Shown: positions 24,600 to 38,100 of the stretch, piece after piece
How the letters are laid out: every line of letters starts with the position of its first letter
Position numbering within the stretch: position 1 is the stretch's first letter
Assembly: GCF_051020765.1 (NCBI RefSeq)
Contig: NC_134933.1
Span: forward strand, 18,511,461-18,575,460
Direction: 5' to 3'
DNA length: 64,000 nucleotides
DNA from: Lasioglossum baleicum
Lineage: Eukaryota > Arthropoda > Insecta > Hymenoptera > Halictidae
Program-made: the position numbers and the translations under genes
The notes under the pieces: model-generated
Seen by the model: the letters and a program-made list of their open reading frames with translations, nothing else
What the model was told of the DNA's origin: nothing
Databases searched by the model: none

Positions 24600-25825
24600 A
24601 GGGTAGTTACAGACTAAAATAGATTTTGCGCTTTTCTGAGCATTTTCCGATCTTTAACGCGGTCTAAAATCCTGAAAGAAATGTGACGTATTTTGGATCC
24701 TAATGCGCATTTTTGAGAATTTTTTCAGATTTTTTTGTTGCAAACTGTGGTCGTAACAAATGAAAAACCCCCAAATAGTCGGTCTATGTGAATGACCACG
24801 TTTTAAAAAGATACCTTATAAAATGAGATTAATTTCGTAAAAGTCTATCAGGTCTATTATTCGAGAAGGCAGGCAGGTGGAAAGGTGCGAATGGATCACG
24901 TGTGACAGACGAAGACGATTTTCGCGCGTCGCGGTTCCGCTGATTCGCGAACGGCGTGCATCCGGCTGTAACACGGCCGACGTGCGCGCAACTCTTCCGC
25001 GGCCGCGTTTACGATACGTTTTTACTGCCATGCAAATTTCCCGAGTGTAAAACGTAAACCCGGAATGTTAATACCATGCGAATACTTGGCTGGTGGCCGC
25101 GTTCCCATTGGCCCGTGCGATCTACACGATCTATACTGTTCCCGTTTCGACGGCGGCGTCTACGCCGAGGATAGATTTCGCGGATCCGTGGGTTACGGTC
25201 TGTAGAAGAGTCGCTTGTCGGCTAATCTCGTTTCACGGCACGAAGAACGATGTTACAGTGGTGTCTACACATCCTTTTTGTTCGTCGATATGTGTATCAA
25301 ATTCTACGCAGATGAGAGAAGAATCTACGCAGAGAAAAGTTGAGATAGATCAGTGTTTGTTCAATTTTCATTTTACAGATTGTTCAAGATTATTTGTATA
25401 GCGATATACGTCGCTGTAAAAATTCATTTATCAGCTCAAAATAATTGTGCAACACGTAAAAACAAGTTAAGTATCCAGTCTCACGACTCGTTTCCTCAAT
25501 GCGATTTGATTCGCTCGTTTCTCCCGGCTTTTCAGGATCGTACAATCCTACAGGTGCCTCGTGAACAGTATCCAGAGCTTGTAGAACAATTGTAGAGTCC
25601 CCGCGAAACAATTTCATTCGCCATGCAAGCATTTTAAAGTCTGCTGGAAATTTTTGAAATGACAAGAAGCTTTCCAGGACAGTTCAACAGGGTCTATTGA
25701 AAATTTGTAAGGAACCTGAGAAAACGAGAGAACACGCTGAAAAATTGTACAAACTGCGTAAATATTGCTGGACCCAAAACAAACGGATCTGAAGGAAAAT
25801 TAATTTGCCTGGGCAATTTAATAAT
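24600..25825. other. No gene seen
   Basis: Mixed intronic DNA with a CpG-rich part at 24.85-25.25 kb. Nothing recognised. Confidence 0.5.
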
Positions 25826-25827
25826 TA

Positions 25828-26020
25828 AACTGCGGAACTTTATGCAAAATAAAATGGTTCTGCATTAATTGTGGGCAGCAGGAATAACATAAAAATTGAT
25901 TTCACCCCTTGACTATTTTTTTATATTGAAAGCAACAATACAACATTCTTGAATTTCTAAAATCTTTTACTGTTTTATATTTCAGCCAACCAATTTTTGC
26001 ATAAATGTATAAATCTTGTA
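25828..26020. mobile_element. TA-flanked MITE family B, diverged copy
   Basis: The left end AACTGCGGAACTTTATGCAA is followed by a body (TTCTGCATTAATTGTG-, TTATATTGAAAGCAACAATA, TTACTGTTTTATATTTCAGC) that aligns along its length with the copy at 38764. The right end has decayed (ATAAATGTATAAATCTTG). Confidence 0.75.
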
Positions 26021-28460
26021 TCTTGGGTTTCTAGAAAAATTGTAGCGCCTATCGAAGGATTATGGGCCCTGTTAGACATGGATAGAACCAGCAGAAAAAT
26101 TGTACAGCTCATTTAAAAATTGCAGGGCCCGCGAAAGGATTGTTTGATTGAAAAGCATATAATAGAATTTCGGGGAAGTTTGTCGGGGCAGTTTGATCGA
26201 ATGGTAACCGAGTCCAGGACTCGCAAAGGTCGCATCATGAATTTCTGTTTTTCTGTTTTCCTGGTGGGTCGTGTCGTTACGGGCGAAATGTCGGTCGTAT
26301 TTCTGGGATCGTGTAAAGAAGGGTGGACAGAGGAGTCGTATCTCGATGGTAACACGCGTGATTTATGCCATTGGACATCAGGAACGACGGGACACGCCCT
26401 TCGTCTGACTAGTTTAACCCTCTAAGGTCACGCAAAGGACGGACAGACTTGCCTCGAAGGAAAGTCTTCTTCCTCGCGTGTCGAAGACGCTTCGCTTCCG
26501 GTCGGCGGACTATACTCGACCGCGGGACCGGAAGCGAAGGAATTGTTTCGTTTAACGGGCCGACGGAAATATTCGTCTTGACTGTTATCAGCGATTTTCG
26601 GGGCTGCTCTCTTTTCGGCTCTGTCTATTTGCGGATCCAACACTTCGTCATGCAACGAAAGCGCGAAAATCGAGGTCGATAATTTTTATTTTGCATGAAG
26701 ATCCGCAGTCTAGACGTGTTTAATGTATAAATTAAATAGTTGAACAAGTAACGCAAAGATTCTGGTGGGTTTGTGTAAAAGAATGTAACAATTCATAGAA
26801 TTCTTTTAAAGATAATTAATTTTATTTAGGCATATCAATGTGTATTTCTTTCATTTCGGGCCGAATTTTTGGGATTTCTGATTTCTTTACCGGTTCGCGC
26901 GGAGCCGCCGCAGCAAATTGTTCCGGGATATCCGCGGCAGTGTAAATTGCATTATAATCGTATTTCTTGCGGGGTAAATCACTTGTTGTGGTTCCCCTTT
27001 GCAGGCACTTGTGCGAATACCCGTGGCCACGGGCACGGTCAAGTCGACAGGATTAAATTCCGCGCGTGCATGCTAATATTAAACATTCCGTTTCGAAGAC
27101 ATAGACGGGGGTGCTGAAACAATAACGAACGTTGAAATGATACTCCGCCTCTTCATCTTTCAGAGAGAACAGCCGAAACTCATTCCTTTTTAACCCCTCG
27201 CGTTACTATGCATTTGTCGGAACCTATTTCATCCTGCGAATTAATTCAGACACCTGCCAAGCGTAAATGAATTTACACACCACGGATTAGAGAAACGGTA
27301 ATTTGCAGCGAACAAGAATACAAACGAGTTACTTTATACTTGATGACAGCATTCCCATACTTCGACCAACGATACTGTAAAATAACAACTTTTAAAGAGC
27401 TTCAAATCTTATGCACGTTTCTGCGATTTTTGTAAGCAATTAATACTAGATTTAATAACACGCTCGAATAAATAAATTCATTTGATAATTTCGTACAAAA
27501 GCCGAGCTCCCGAAGCTGCTGACTTCAATAATCGTGGAATAAGAAATCCGAGACTGGTTCTGACAGAAGAAAGCAGCGCTTGCAGGACTGCTTTTAGAAT
27601 TTCCCCAGCGTTAAGAATTTCGCCGGCCGGAAGTGTTTCGGTTCTCGTACCTCGGGAAAGCGGAGAAATGATTCGGTTAACGGTGGCGTTCGCCTCGCCG
27701 AGTTTAACAAGATACGATTTATAATTCATGAGGCGACCGACCAAAAAATAGGGCGTCGGAGCGCGAAAGCAGCCGGAAACCGGGGGCTCGGGCGATTCGG
27801 AGGATTTATTAACCGCGGAAGATTTATCCCTTCGTTATTTAGAGCCCGATACCTACTCCGCCATATTTACTCTCGATGCCCCCGAGAGAATCCCATTTAA
27901 AACACTCCCACCACCCTTCTGCTCCGGGGAAATCCTGTTTACACAACAATATCCGGCCGAGATTTCGAATCCGACGCGAAAACGAACGAGGCGTGTCGAA
28001 ATGTTTTCATACCGACGGAAAAATTATGAAATCCACTTGCTCCACTTTAATTTATAAATGCATCTGCCAACTTATTCATCGTTGAACAACTTTTCAAAGT
28101 GGATTGGTCCTGCTTTGATGGAAAAATAATTTGAAATCGCGTCAATTTTTGTTGTACATGGACACGTATGAAGATTATTCATACAATTACCATAATAACA
28201 AAAGAAAATAACACACGAACTTAAATACAATACAATCTTTTCGGTGGCGGCGAAAAATTGAAAATTTTCCAAATGACATGTTGCTGATTATGATTTCATT
28301 AGAATATGGTGAACTTGGAAATCAGTAGTTGGGAAGGGAAGATACATTAATATGTGAAAGCATGTAGAAGGATTTAAGGATTTTTGTAATTTTCAGTGTC
28401 GAACATTTTCAATTTTTTTAAGTTCGTGTGTATTCACATAAATGAAATGGAGATTATTTC
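26021..28460. other. No gene seen; one MITE end
   Basis: A reversed family B end (TTGCATGAAGATCCGCAGTC with TA) sits at 26691-26712. Other sequence is unique-looking with short frames. Confidence 0.5.
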
Positions 28461-28785
28461 ATACTTTTTAGTGCGTTTTTTCGAAGTCGGTTTAATTATT
28501 TTATTTCACACTTTTTAGTGGAACGAGCAGCTGTAGAACACCGTAGAATGGTTTTTCGGTCTTATTGGTTATTGGCGATAAAAACCGCAAAGAATGAAAA
28601 AATGCAAAATTTGTTTTCATGGGACCACCTCGGGGACATACTCTACAAGATGCAAAAGGTTTCGTTCCGATTGGTCCATCCATCTCGGCGTAATCGGTGA
28701 ACATACATAGAAAACAAAAGCGAAAAAAGGCACATACAGATCGAATTGAGTAACCTCTTCCTTTTTCGAAGTCGGTTAAAAAGTC
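28461..28785. mobile_element. Dispersed repeat family F, longer copy 2
   Basis: The core at 28603-28709 (GGGACCACCTCGGGGACATA, CTCTACAAGATGCAAAAGG, ATTGGTCCATCCATCTCGGC, GTAATCGGTGAACATACATA) matches the copy at 13.4 kb. Both flanks contain the same motif TTTTTCGAAGTCGGTT (about 28478 and 28759) in direct orientation, which may mark the element's boundary repeats. No protein-coding remnant is seen. Confidence 0.75.
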
Positions 28786-30915
28786 ACGGACCACATTGTG
28801 AAAATCAGCTAACCCAGTTGTCACGACACAAATACGTTTTAGGTATTCGTTCCGCAGGAAGCATAGATTCTATGTCGATATTAATTCCTGCTAGGGTTTT
28901 GGAACTTTTGTAGAACCAGGGCGAAATACAAAGGGAAAAAAACAGATTACCTTTTATCCGCGAACTATCGTTGAAGTCATGACAGGATCCTTCCCTGCGT
29001 GCTCCCGGTTTTGTATCGACAAACGAGGAAAGTTTGCGACGAGTCGTAAGTCGTGAGAATCCTGCGAGGATTCCCGATGTCCGGGATCAAACTTGAAAAA
29101 AAGGATCACAGCAAGATGACGAGAGAGAGAGAGAGACAGAGAGGTGCTCTCTCAGCTCCTATCTTTTCTTAGACACTGCTATTTTTGAGGAGAACACTGA
29201 GTAACCGTGTTTTCAGCTGTCGACAAATTAATATTAGATCCGGGGAGCCCTCTCGGAGTTAATTTATCGTCCGAGCACGTCGTTTTGACCAATATACGCG
29301 CCTCCCAAGCAAAACGGGTTAGAACTTTTCCTCCGGGAACATTTTTCAGGGAAGCAGCGGCTGAAAAGGCTGACAGATTGAGTCGAGAGAACATTTAGTC
29401 GAACTCTGAGCGGCAGTGAAATACGAATTTGTAATTGGGGGACTGATGTTCATGCTAATTTGGATTTCTGTATGCAGGCTCGGGGAAACGGTGGGCGCAT
29501 GTTAATTTATTTGGGACGCTGGCCGTGTTGGTTCGGGGAAATGATGTTGTTGTTCTTCTTCATTTTAGTGCTTGCAGCTGAACGTAATTTCCATGATGAA
29601 AAATAAATGATCGGTCCTTCGTTCTTTTTCTCCAACCTTGACGTCCCCTATCATCGGTCCCAGTTTTCCCTCATGTTTCCTCTCGTTTTACCCAACCTCT
29701 CCCCCATAGGATCTTCCACGGCCTTCCGGCATCTATGTCTCTATCGATCTGGATGGCCGGGGCTTCTCCGTGCATCAAGGCCGGTTTGGGCGGGGCCAGA
29801 TATCGCGCGGAAAAGAAAAATTAATAACAACCGATCGTTTAATCCACTCACCATCGAAGGGGGCCGGCAAATCCGTTCCGTCCTTGGACGACATTCAATC
29901 CCCATGACCGGCACTTTCCGCGCTCGTTTCACGGGACATTGATTGGATCCTCGGCTGTGCTGCTCGCGAGCAGTCCTCTCGATCGTTTCTTCCGGGGATC
30001 GATCGAATTTGCACTACACTGTCCACTTCTGGAGAGATATTATAAATCTACACGGCAAGTTGTGTGTAGAATTATTATTTTTTCTCTCTTATGCTCAACT
30101 TGGAAAAATCTTATTCCTGGTAGACAGACATCGACTTTACACGTAGGATTATTTGTAAGAGCATGATCGACAAGTATGATGTAAAATTATTTCTTCCAAT
30201 TATCTCAATTTCACCATAAATCCTCCATAAAGTTTCCATCTGCTCTTCTCTGGCAGATTCCTCGCGGTAGACGGAGTCATAAAAAAATAATGTCGGTATG
30301 CGATCACTGTCCGTGCAGAACACAGGCTGTTGGATAGTAAACGCGACTTTACTGTATTTTGCTTTCTTATCTGCCATAGATTTTTCTTCTGTGTCTCTAT
30401 CAGATTCCCTGAGGAAATTATTCAAGTGTAACACGCACCCTAAAATTGGTCCAGCACACATTTGTCTGTTTTTCTCCGAGAATCTTCGATGCGCGAAATT
30501 TGCAATGCAGATCGGACCCTTATTTCGTTCATTCGTATCTAAATTTTCCGGTGAAACAATTCGAGAGGACCCGGGGAGTCCGGCTCCCGAGCATTGGGTG
30601 CATTTCTCGGATCGCTGGAACGTTGCAAGTCCGATCGAGAAATCATCGGCCGTGTTTCGGAAGATTTCCGCAGCATTCCGGCTTATTGGCGAGAGCATTG
30701 GTTCGTATTACGGCTCGGCGTGTTATGGCGCGTCCTTTCTCTTCTTCCGCTGTTCGTCGCCCCTTTAATCCGTATTCTGGCGGCGCGGCGTGAAGAGAGA
30801 AGAGATGCTGGCTCGAAGCCAAGGGTGCGGAACTACTCCTAAACAAGAGAGAACGAGAGAGAATCATTCGAAATCGATGCTTGTCTTCCTAACACACGGG
30901 GCCGTTTCCATAAAG
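28786..30915. other. No gene seen
   Basis: Contains a short GA tract (29120-29143) and frames of up to 195 codons on the minus strand opposed by 156 codons on the plus strand over the same bases (30.1-30.8 kb). Dual-strand openness and lack of domains argue against genes. Confidence 0.5.
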
Positions 30916-31350
30916 TAGCTGGAATTAATACGATAATTTTGGTGTCATCGAATCAGCTCTAATTAGGTCCTCCTAATGCACTCAATTTTATCCAAATTTA
31001 CCTCGGTCCCCAAACGAAAGAATAAATGGTAGTTTTAGTTTCGTGCCATTTTACCACGTTTTTATTAGCTCGCTTTCTTGTCTGTTTGTCTGTCTGTCTG
31101 TATGTTCGGTACTTTCGCAATTGATTTTTTTATAGTACAGCTGGAATTAATTCGATAATTTTTACGTCACGAAATAAGGTAAAGTTAGGTCTACATTCAC
31201 TTGGATGTCTACCTAGTACAAACTTGTTGATAAAACAACAAAAGAATTAGTTGGGCCATTTTCATAAAGTATCAATCTGAAAATTTTCGTTTTACCAAAC
31301 AAGATCAAATTAGGTCTTTTATGATATAAATGTTTACCTAATACGTACAC
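30916..31350. repeat. Diverged tandem duplication, three units at offsets of about 222 and 130 bp
   Basis: CTGGAATTAATACGATAATT at 30919 recurs as CTGGAATTAATTCGATAATT at 31141. The words TTAGGTCTAC - CTACCTAGTACAAAC near 31186 recur as TTAGGTCTTT - TTACCTAATACGTAC near 31312. CATTTTCATAAAGTA near 31258 matches GTTTCCATAAAGTA at 30904. Confidence 0.7.
31078..31102. repeat. (TGTC)n microsatellite
   Basis: About six TGTC/TGTT units within the duplicated region. Confidence 0.9.
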
Positions 31351-33950
31351 TTAATCCCATTAAGGAATAAAATAAAAATATTGAACTAAACGTCTGCATA
31401 CAATCATGTTTATCGGGACACTTTGGTAAAAGAGGGAGGAAAGAGAAAGTGGAGAAACCAATTTGTTAAATTACTACGTCACAGCCCAGTTTGTATATGA
31501 ATAAGTTTGTTTATGAAGATGACGATAGAAAGAAAGATAGAGGTGACGTCTCGCGTGAGGTCACACGTCACACGTTTCCCTTCTTTTCAACCGTTCGGCC
31601 TTTTTGAAAGCGACGCCCGGGGGGACCATGTTAAAGGATCCGATCGTCGCAGGTATTCCGACCGTTCTTAACCCCTTGCTCCTCCTCTCTGTCTCGACAC
31701 TTCGTTGTCAAATCGACACTCGAATGCTCGGGGCGCACCGTTCCTTATTCCACGCTGACTAGGTTCTAGAGTTTCGTCGTTCCTCCGCTTTGTGCCAATT
31801 TATTGACTTCCAGCGTGCACTGGTCGAGCACTTCGGATCCCCTGTCGATTCGCAGAGACCTTCTATGGTCTTTTAGAGATTTTTAGGTGTCTGATACTTA
31901 TAGCAACTGTTCTAGACATTGTTCGCTCGTGTTGGCAGCAAACTCTTTAATAGGTATTTCAAGGACAGTGATGCTCGATCATGAAGAGCTTTGTATATTG
32001 ATAGAAATCTAGGTGGAATCCATTTTTATCGAGCACGACTAGATTCTAAGAATAGTATGACAATTGCGTCTGTACCAAATACAAGCACAGCTGGAGATAC
32101 ACAGAAATTGATATCTTTCTTTCTTGAATATTTTTAATAAGGTCAAGGCAGTGCATTGACATTCTTTTTGTTCTGTTTCAAATCGCACCGATTCGTTTCT
32201 GTGATAAATTCGCGAAATCCACGGTCCGAACACGAGTCTTGAAATTTTTATGACGAGAAGAATGTCTTTCTTTCATTTTTCGCGCAGAAAATTGCATAAA
32301 CTTGTCAGGGTGTCTCAACGCGCTCCTCTACAATCGTAACTCTAACCAACTACAAGTATTATTCATTCCAAAACACGCAATATTTCGAGTAACTCCGTCG
32401 TCCTTACCTCGAATATTCCCAATGAAAAATGTCCGATGATTTTTATGTTTTCCGTGTTATCCATCTCAAATACCCTATTAATACTCTACAAGTCTGGTAA
32501 ACAATTTTTTATCAAAGCAACAGAGGTTCTCCGATAAAAATAATCCAAGCTCGAGCGAACCAAACGTTCAATTTACACATTCGCGACGTACAATAACAAC
32601 CAGCAACCGCATCGTGCACAAAATTAGAAGATTGCAGCGTGCAGATGTTGGTTAATGTTTTTCAGTGGATCTTCGCAGCTTTTCGACCGGTGATTTTTAT
32701 TAACCACCGTTATTTTTGAAAGCACTCAGAGACCCGAGAAACATACGATCGTTGATCGCGTTGGTCGTGGAACCTTGAAAAAATTTTACGGTTTAATAGC
32801 ACAGTTTTTAAGACGGCGAATCAAATCGATCGTTGAAAGGTTCCATTAAGATATTCACGACCGTCAAAAATACGAATTACACTGTCGAAAATAAATCTCC
32901 TTCGAGAAACGTGTGTGTTTGCCCCCTTGAAATTTATTCTGATCTATCCTCGACGGGTTATGGCAGCCGCCAGAAAACCGACCGAACCGTAAACCGTAAA
33001 AGAGGCTAATGAGAAAGGGCAATTATGTGTGTCCGCGGGTGTCGGGTTTGTTTCGTGAGCGAGTGACCGTTAAATGTCACGTCCGACGCTTATTTTTAGT
33101 CGACCGTAAACGATAATAAGCTCCGAAGATCACGTGCTTCGGAACTGGAGAGACCCAGATCGAAAGATTATAATTATTCGACGTGTCGTCCCTGCCCTTC
33201 GTTAACCAATCACACTTGTCAACCGGGCAGAGGAAAATGCAAAAGCCCAACTGTATCTACGTTTATAAAAAAAACCAGACCGATACCGCGGTCTAGCTCC
33301 CATCGCCTGTTCCGAGCAGGGACCGAGATCGTATAGGAAAACTATTTTTTTATGACCGCGCCGACCGCGCCGATCGCGCCGAAACTACAAAGGATGAAGT
33401 GTTGTAAGATTATTGAAATGTTGATCACTCATACATAGGAGGCATAGGCGGGTTAAATAAAGATCGAGCTGTTCGTGGCCCTCCTCGAGGAGCGAAGCGA
33501 GATTGTCGAAAACAACGCCGTCATAAATCCCGGAACCGCGGTCGGTAAACAAAGATGGCCAGTGTCGAGGCTTCTTGTGTTTGTTCGAAGTTTACGGCTC
33601 GACTTTTCAATGAAACTTTTCCCAATGACGGTCGACCGACCCCCACTCTGGGATAGTTGGGTTGAAAAACGACTGCACGCGGAATTAGATGTCTCGAAAG
33701 TTACGAGGTCGGGTGCCATATTTAATTAGAACGGTAGGGACAATGTTCGTGGTCTCTGTAGGAGAATTCGAGACTTGTGGCAAGCTGTGCTGTTTTCTAA
33801 ATTAGTAACTGTGCAGGATCAAATTCGAATTCGATTTAGTATTAATATGAAGGAATGTATTAGTGGAAAGTACGGATTATTTAGATTACTTAAAATAAAA
33901 CATAGAGTGCTGTTAAAATAATTTAAGCTTGTTTATGACGATAGAGGGTA
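31351..33950. other. No gene seen
   Basis: Mixed intronic DNA. Around 33345-33380 a short GACCGCGCC/GATCGCGCC triplication (9-bp unit) is visible. No coding similarity. Confidence 0.5.
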
Positions 33951-33954
33951 GTAT

Positions 33955-34560
33955 ATAGAGTGGGGGATGAAGGAGAGTGAGAGACAAACTTGATTTCCTC
34001 GGCAGAAGTTGCTGCAAATAGAAATACTATTAAAACGAAAGGCTGCTCACTTTGGAAATAATAAAAAGGAGATCTATTCGAGTATATTTTCAAAGGTAGG
34101 GAGAAAAGTTGGGATGGCAGATGAAAGCGAACGATACATAAACTCGATTTTCTCGGTAGAAGTTATTGTGAACAGAAATATTATCAAGAAGAGGGATCTT
34201 CGTTTTAAAAATAAAAATGGAAGACTTATCATGATTACCCAGGTGTATCCGCACTGGTAGGGAGAGAAGATTGGGGTGGGGGATGAAGCAGAGCGAAGTA
34301 CAAACTCGACTTTCTCAATAAAACTGGCTGTCAACAGAAATATTATCGAGAGGAAGGGTTCTTCAGTTTAAAAATAAAGTAGAGAAAGTGTTGTGAGGAC
34401 AGTTTACTTGTTTGTTCAGTAACAAGGGGATGAAAAAGAGGGAAGATCAAACTCGAGTTTTACAGTACTTCGGCTGACTTGCTGCTAGAAATAAGAACAC
34501 TGTCATGAAGAAGAAACTCGTTTCAAAAAATAGAAACATTGTCAAAACCAGCCCGGTTGT
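33955..34560. repeat. Diverged tandem array, four units of about 146-162 bp
   Basis: The anchor AACTTGATTTCCTCGG at 33987 recurs as AACTCGATTTTCTCGG at 34141, AACTCGACTTTCTC at 34303 and AACTCGAGTTTTAC at 34449 (offsets 154, 162, 146). Each is preceded by a GGGGGATGAAG-like word and followed by GAAATA(C/T)TATTA(A/T). The units are purine-rich on the plus strand. One unit pair stays open for 83 codons, which I regard as chance. Confidence 0.85.
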
Positions 34561-34659
34561 TTGACAGTAGAGGTACTCCATTCCAGTTAAACTGAAATGC
34601 CATAAAAGAAAGGAGTTCTTGGAAAAATTGAGAAATCATGGAATCTTTAAAAAATCGAT

Positions 34660-35110
34660 TGGTACTTACCGATTAGAGTTTTGTAACGTGATTAGAGCAA
34701 GAATTAGTGGAGGGGGGTGATTGTATACTTGCTGAAACGTAACTAACTTTCATTGTTTACATCTTGAAAACTATTGAGTAACTACACCGTATAGCATCAT
34801 CTCACAAAAAATTATCAAAATCGAAGTCGGACACTTGGGATCCTTCCCTTGTAAGAAAGAGGGTTGTTCTCGCGAAATGGCGCAGTCATTATAAAACATA
34901 CAAACGATAGAATTTATCGATTCGAGTCCTATTATGCGCCTCGAGCAAAAACAAATGGCATGCGGTGGTGTTTACATAGTTTCACTTGCTGAAATGTCTC
35001 GATGAAAATGGATTCTCGGGAGTGGCGAATGGCGCAGGCATTAGAAAACACCGGAATGATTAGAATTTACTGATTAGAGTGCTATAATGTGGTTCAAGGA
35101 GAACAGAATC
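34660..35110. repeat. Second diverged tandem array beside the first, offsets about 248 and 153 bp
   Basis: TACCGATTAGAGTTTTGTAA at 34668 is echoed by TATCGATTCGAGTCCTATTA at 34916 and TACTGATTAGAGTGCTATAA at 35069. CGAAATGGCGCAGTCATTA near 34873 is echoed by CGAATGGCGCAGGCATTAG near 35027, and TTGCTGAAACGTAAC by TTGCTGAAATGTCTC. Confidence 0.78.
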
Positions 35111-38100
35111 TCTCGCGCACTTTCGCATAGTACGCTGTACATCCGCTTCCGGTTCCGAGCTGCCGCGTTTCGGCGGCTTGGAACATGGCCAAACGGGCTT
35201 CTGCGCGGCGAAACCGCGGCAAACGCGATGGTGCTGGTTAAACCGTTATCGAAAACCGTCCGACAGCATGGGAACCAGAATCCGGACTCTCGAAATGACT
35301 ACCAAAGTGCAGGAATTCAACTGGTACAGAGAGTGAATGTTCATTGCTGTCCACCTGGCAAATACAAATGAATTTTGTATAAAGTAAAGTTTACCCAATA
35401 ACAGTATTCTCTGGTAAAAATAAGGAACATTACTAGCACAGGATTACATGTAGAATCACTAAGTAACAAGCAGGAAATTAGATTTACACAGTGCCTTTTG
35501 GTAAAAATGACAAACGCGAGTAGCAGCATACGATTACAGTTTCATGGTAATAAATCGAAAGCTCTGCAAAAAATGATTTAAGCTGATTCGGGACGTTCAG
35601 CACGGGAACTAGAAGAATTAAATTCATAGCTCCGTTCGACTGTAACAGACTTTGGCGAGTCAGGGGTCCGAGAATTTCTGTCAGAGACATTTCTGTCAAG
35701 GCGTTTGCACGAAGTTTCCGCGATAATCGGGAGACCCACGTTGCGGTCGAGCAACTGGGTCATTCCTAACAAAGTGAAGTCGACTTCGAGCTAGCCCGAA
35801 ACTTTCCACTGGTTACCTTTCAGGTGCAAACCTTACCTTATGTGCAGGCGCGTTTCGTGCCGGTAATTATCCAGAAAAAATCACGTCCGATTAAACGTCC
35901 GCGAATGTTACTCGATCGTCGAGCTTTTTCGCTTCTAGATTTTCTAAAGCTACGTCACTATAACGCCTAAAAAAATTATTTTCTCCTTTTTAGTGCAGTT
36001 TAATATAAGCGTGGTTTTTAAACAGTTTTTTAATATATTTTTTTATTGCAATTGAAATCATTAACTAGATGTATTAGGCCGAATAAGGAGATCAATGTTG
36101 AGCTCGGAGGTGTAGGTACAAAAATATGTAGAAAGAAATTGATTGTTTGTGCATAAGAGTTTCATTAAGCCGTTAATTTATATTTATCTAAATAAATTTA
36201 ATTGCATGGAATGGTGGAGCCCAGCGGACATTAGCAAAACGGAAAATCTCGAATCCAATAAATTAAGGATGGAACACAGGACGCGAATATTTCTGGCGGA
36301 AATTGGGAAACGTTTGAATTCGCCAGCCTTTGCCCGAGCAGGAAGTTAAACCAGAAATAGCCTGAAACAGTTCTGCTGCTCATGAAACATCATATCCGCG
36401 CGATAAACATTTAATTAATTTCCGGAGGCCAAGGCGAGAATTCATGATTTTTCGCGGGCCGTAGAATCGGCGCGGCGCGCGGCGGAGGTAATATTTAATT
36501 AAACGCACTCTCCGGCGCGGTTCGCGGGGCGTTTACAGTCTCTGTAGCCATAAATCGTGGCCCCCTTCCTCTCGTTCTTTCTCCCTTTCTCTGTTTCCCT
36601 CGTTTCTGCTCGCTTTAATTCCGAAACAACCAAGATCGCTTTAATTCCGCATCATACGATGGCTGATTACGCGCGATCACCCCTGTCCGGTTTATCGTCC
36701 CATAAATCTGCACTTAATTCTGCTTTCGTTGGACCAGACCGGAACCGCGCGACCCGTTAAATTACTTCCTGCGAAACTAATAGCCGATTAGTATCGCGAC
36801 GAATCGTCCCCCGTTCTCCGTTTCTCTAGAATCGCAGAATTGTTGCGGGATAAGCGTGATTTTGTTATCCGTTCCTAATTTCGTTGAGTCCCGCAATTAT
36901 GCGAAACGATCACGTCTGGAGATTATAATACAATAGTTCCACAGCACATTCACGGTGCTTCTGACTTGATATCGAAGTTGTCCCTCGATTTATGCGGGAT
37001 GTCCAGTGTTCCGTGCGGTTATCTTTTATGCGGAAGAAAACCGTGTAAAAAGGGAGCACCGCTATGAGAAATACGCTTTTAAAAGGAGAGCGATATATAC
37101 AACAAGCAATCGCCAATAATGGGAGATAAAAAATGGAAAAATGGGAAATGAGATCGCGTAAAATCCTCGTAAATCGAGACATTATATATCGTGTAAAAAC
37201 CTCGCATAAATAAAGCGCCCCGTAAATCATGGAGCGGGCGTTCGGAAAAAAGGGTGAATCTGCGTGGAAGTATAAATCTCTAAAGTGCAGAATAGAAGTT
37301 TGTTTATTTGGTAAATCGCGCGAAGAGAGAGACGATTTCAAACTGACTTGGAAGAATTCTACTTTGTCTTATTATTCACGCAATATTATTATCATATTGG
37401 AAAATGTATCCAATGTACATTTCATGGATGACATTTTTAAGGATTCTCTCAAGATCATTCGCTATGACTGATATTATTGTGCATTCCTCCGTGTATAATA
37501 AAAAAGATGACCTTCAGATGACCTTAACCAACGGTCAATTCAACCATAGAATCGAATATTTCATGTTCAGTGAGTCGAATGTGGGCCCAAGGGTTGGTCT
37601 TTTCTTCTAATTCGACAATCAATGTGTTAAAGATCAAAGACTGAAAAGGTGTAAGAAAAAGAACATATATGAAGAACATAGGTTGTGATCGGTCAACGTG
37701 TTAATACTTGCGTGAAACATATTTTGAGCGAGGTTATTACCGGACTGCAAATCTTTATGCAAAATCAGCATCTCTTGCGGCCATCTGAAGCAGCACGGTT
37801 CGCTCCTTTACACGAGGCTTTTAGTACGTTAAAAATAATAATTTAAATGGTTATGATTAAAAATAGCAGAAATGACAAAATTCGAAGATTCTTACATCTT
37901 TCAATGCCTAGAAACTCAAAAAGTGTATGTTATACACATTGGCTGAACCACTGGACGTGACAGTATCAATAAATCTCGAACGAGATTTCTAAAAAAGAAA
38001 CGATTACTCGGAAATAAAATTGTGGTGCATTTCACTGCGACCTGAGGTAGGCAGAATAAAATGCGAGGACAAGGATAACGCGTTGGATAGGCGTCTCGAG

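Noticed and set aside
30111..30793. 195-codon minus-strand and 156-codon plus-strand frames
   Set aside because: Opposed frames over the same bases without recognisable domains; fits chance openness in a mixed-composition region.
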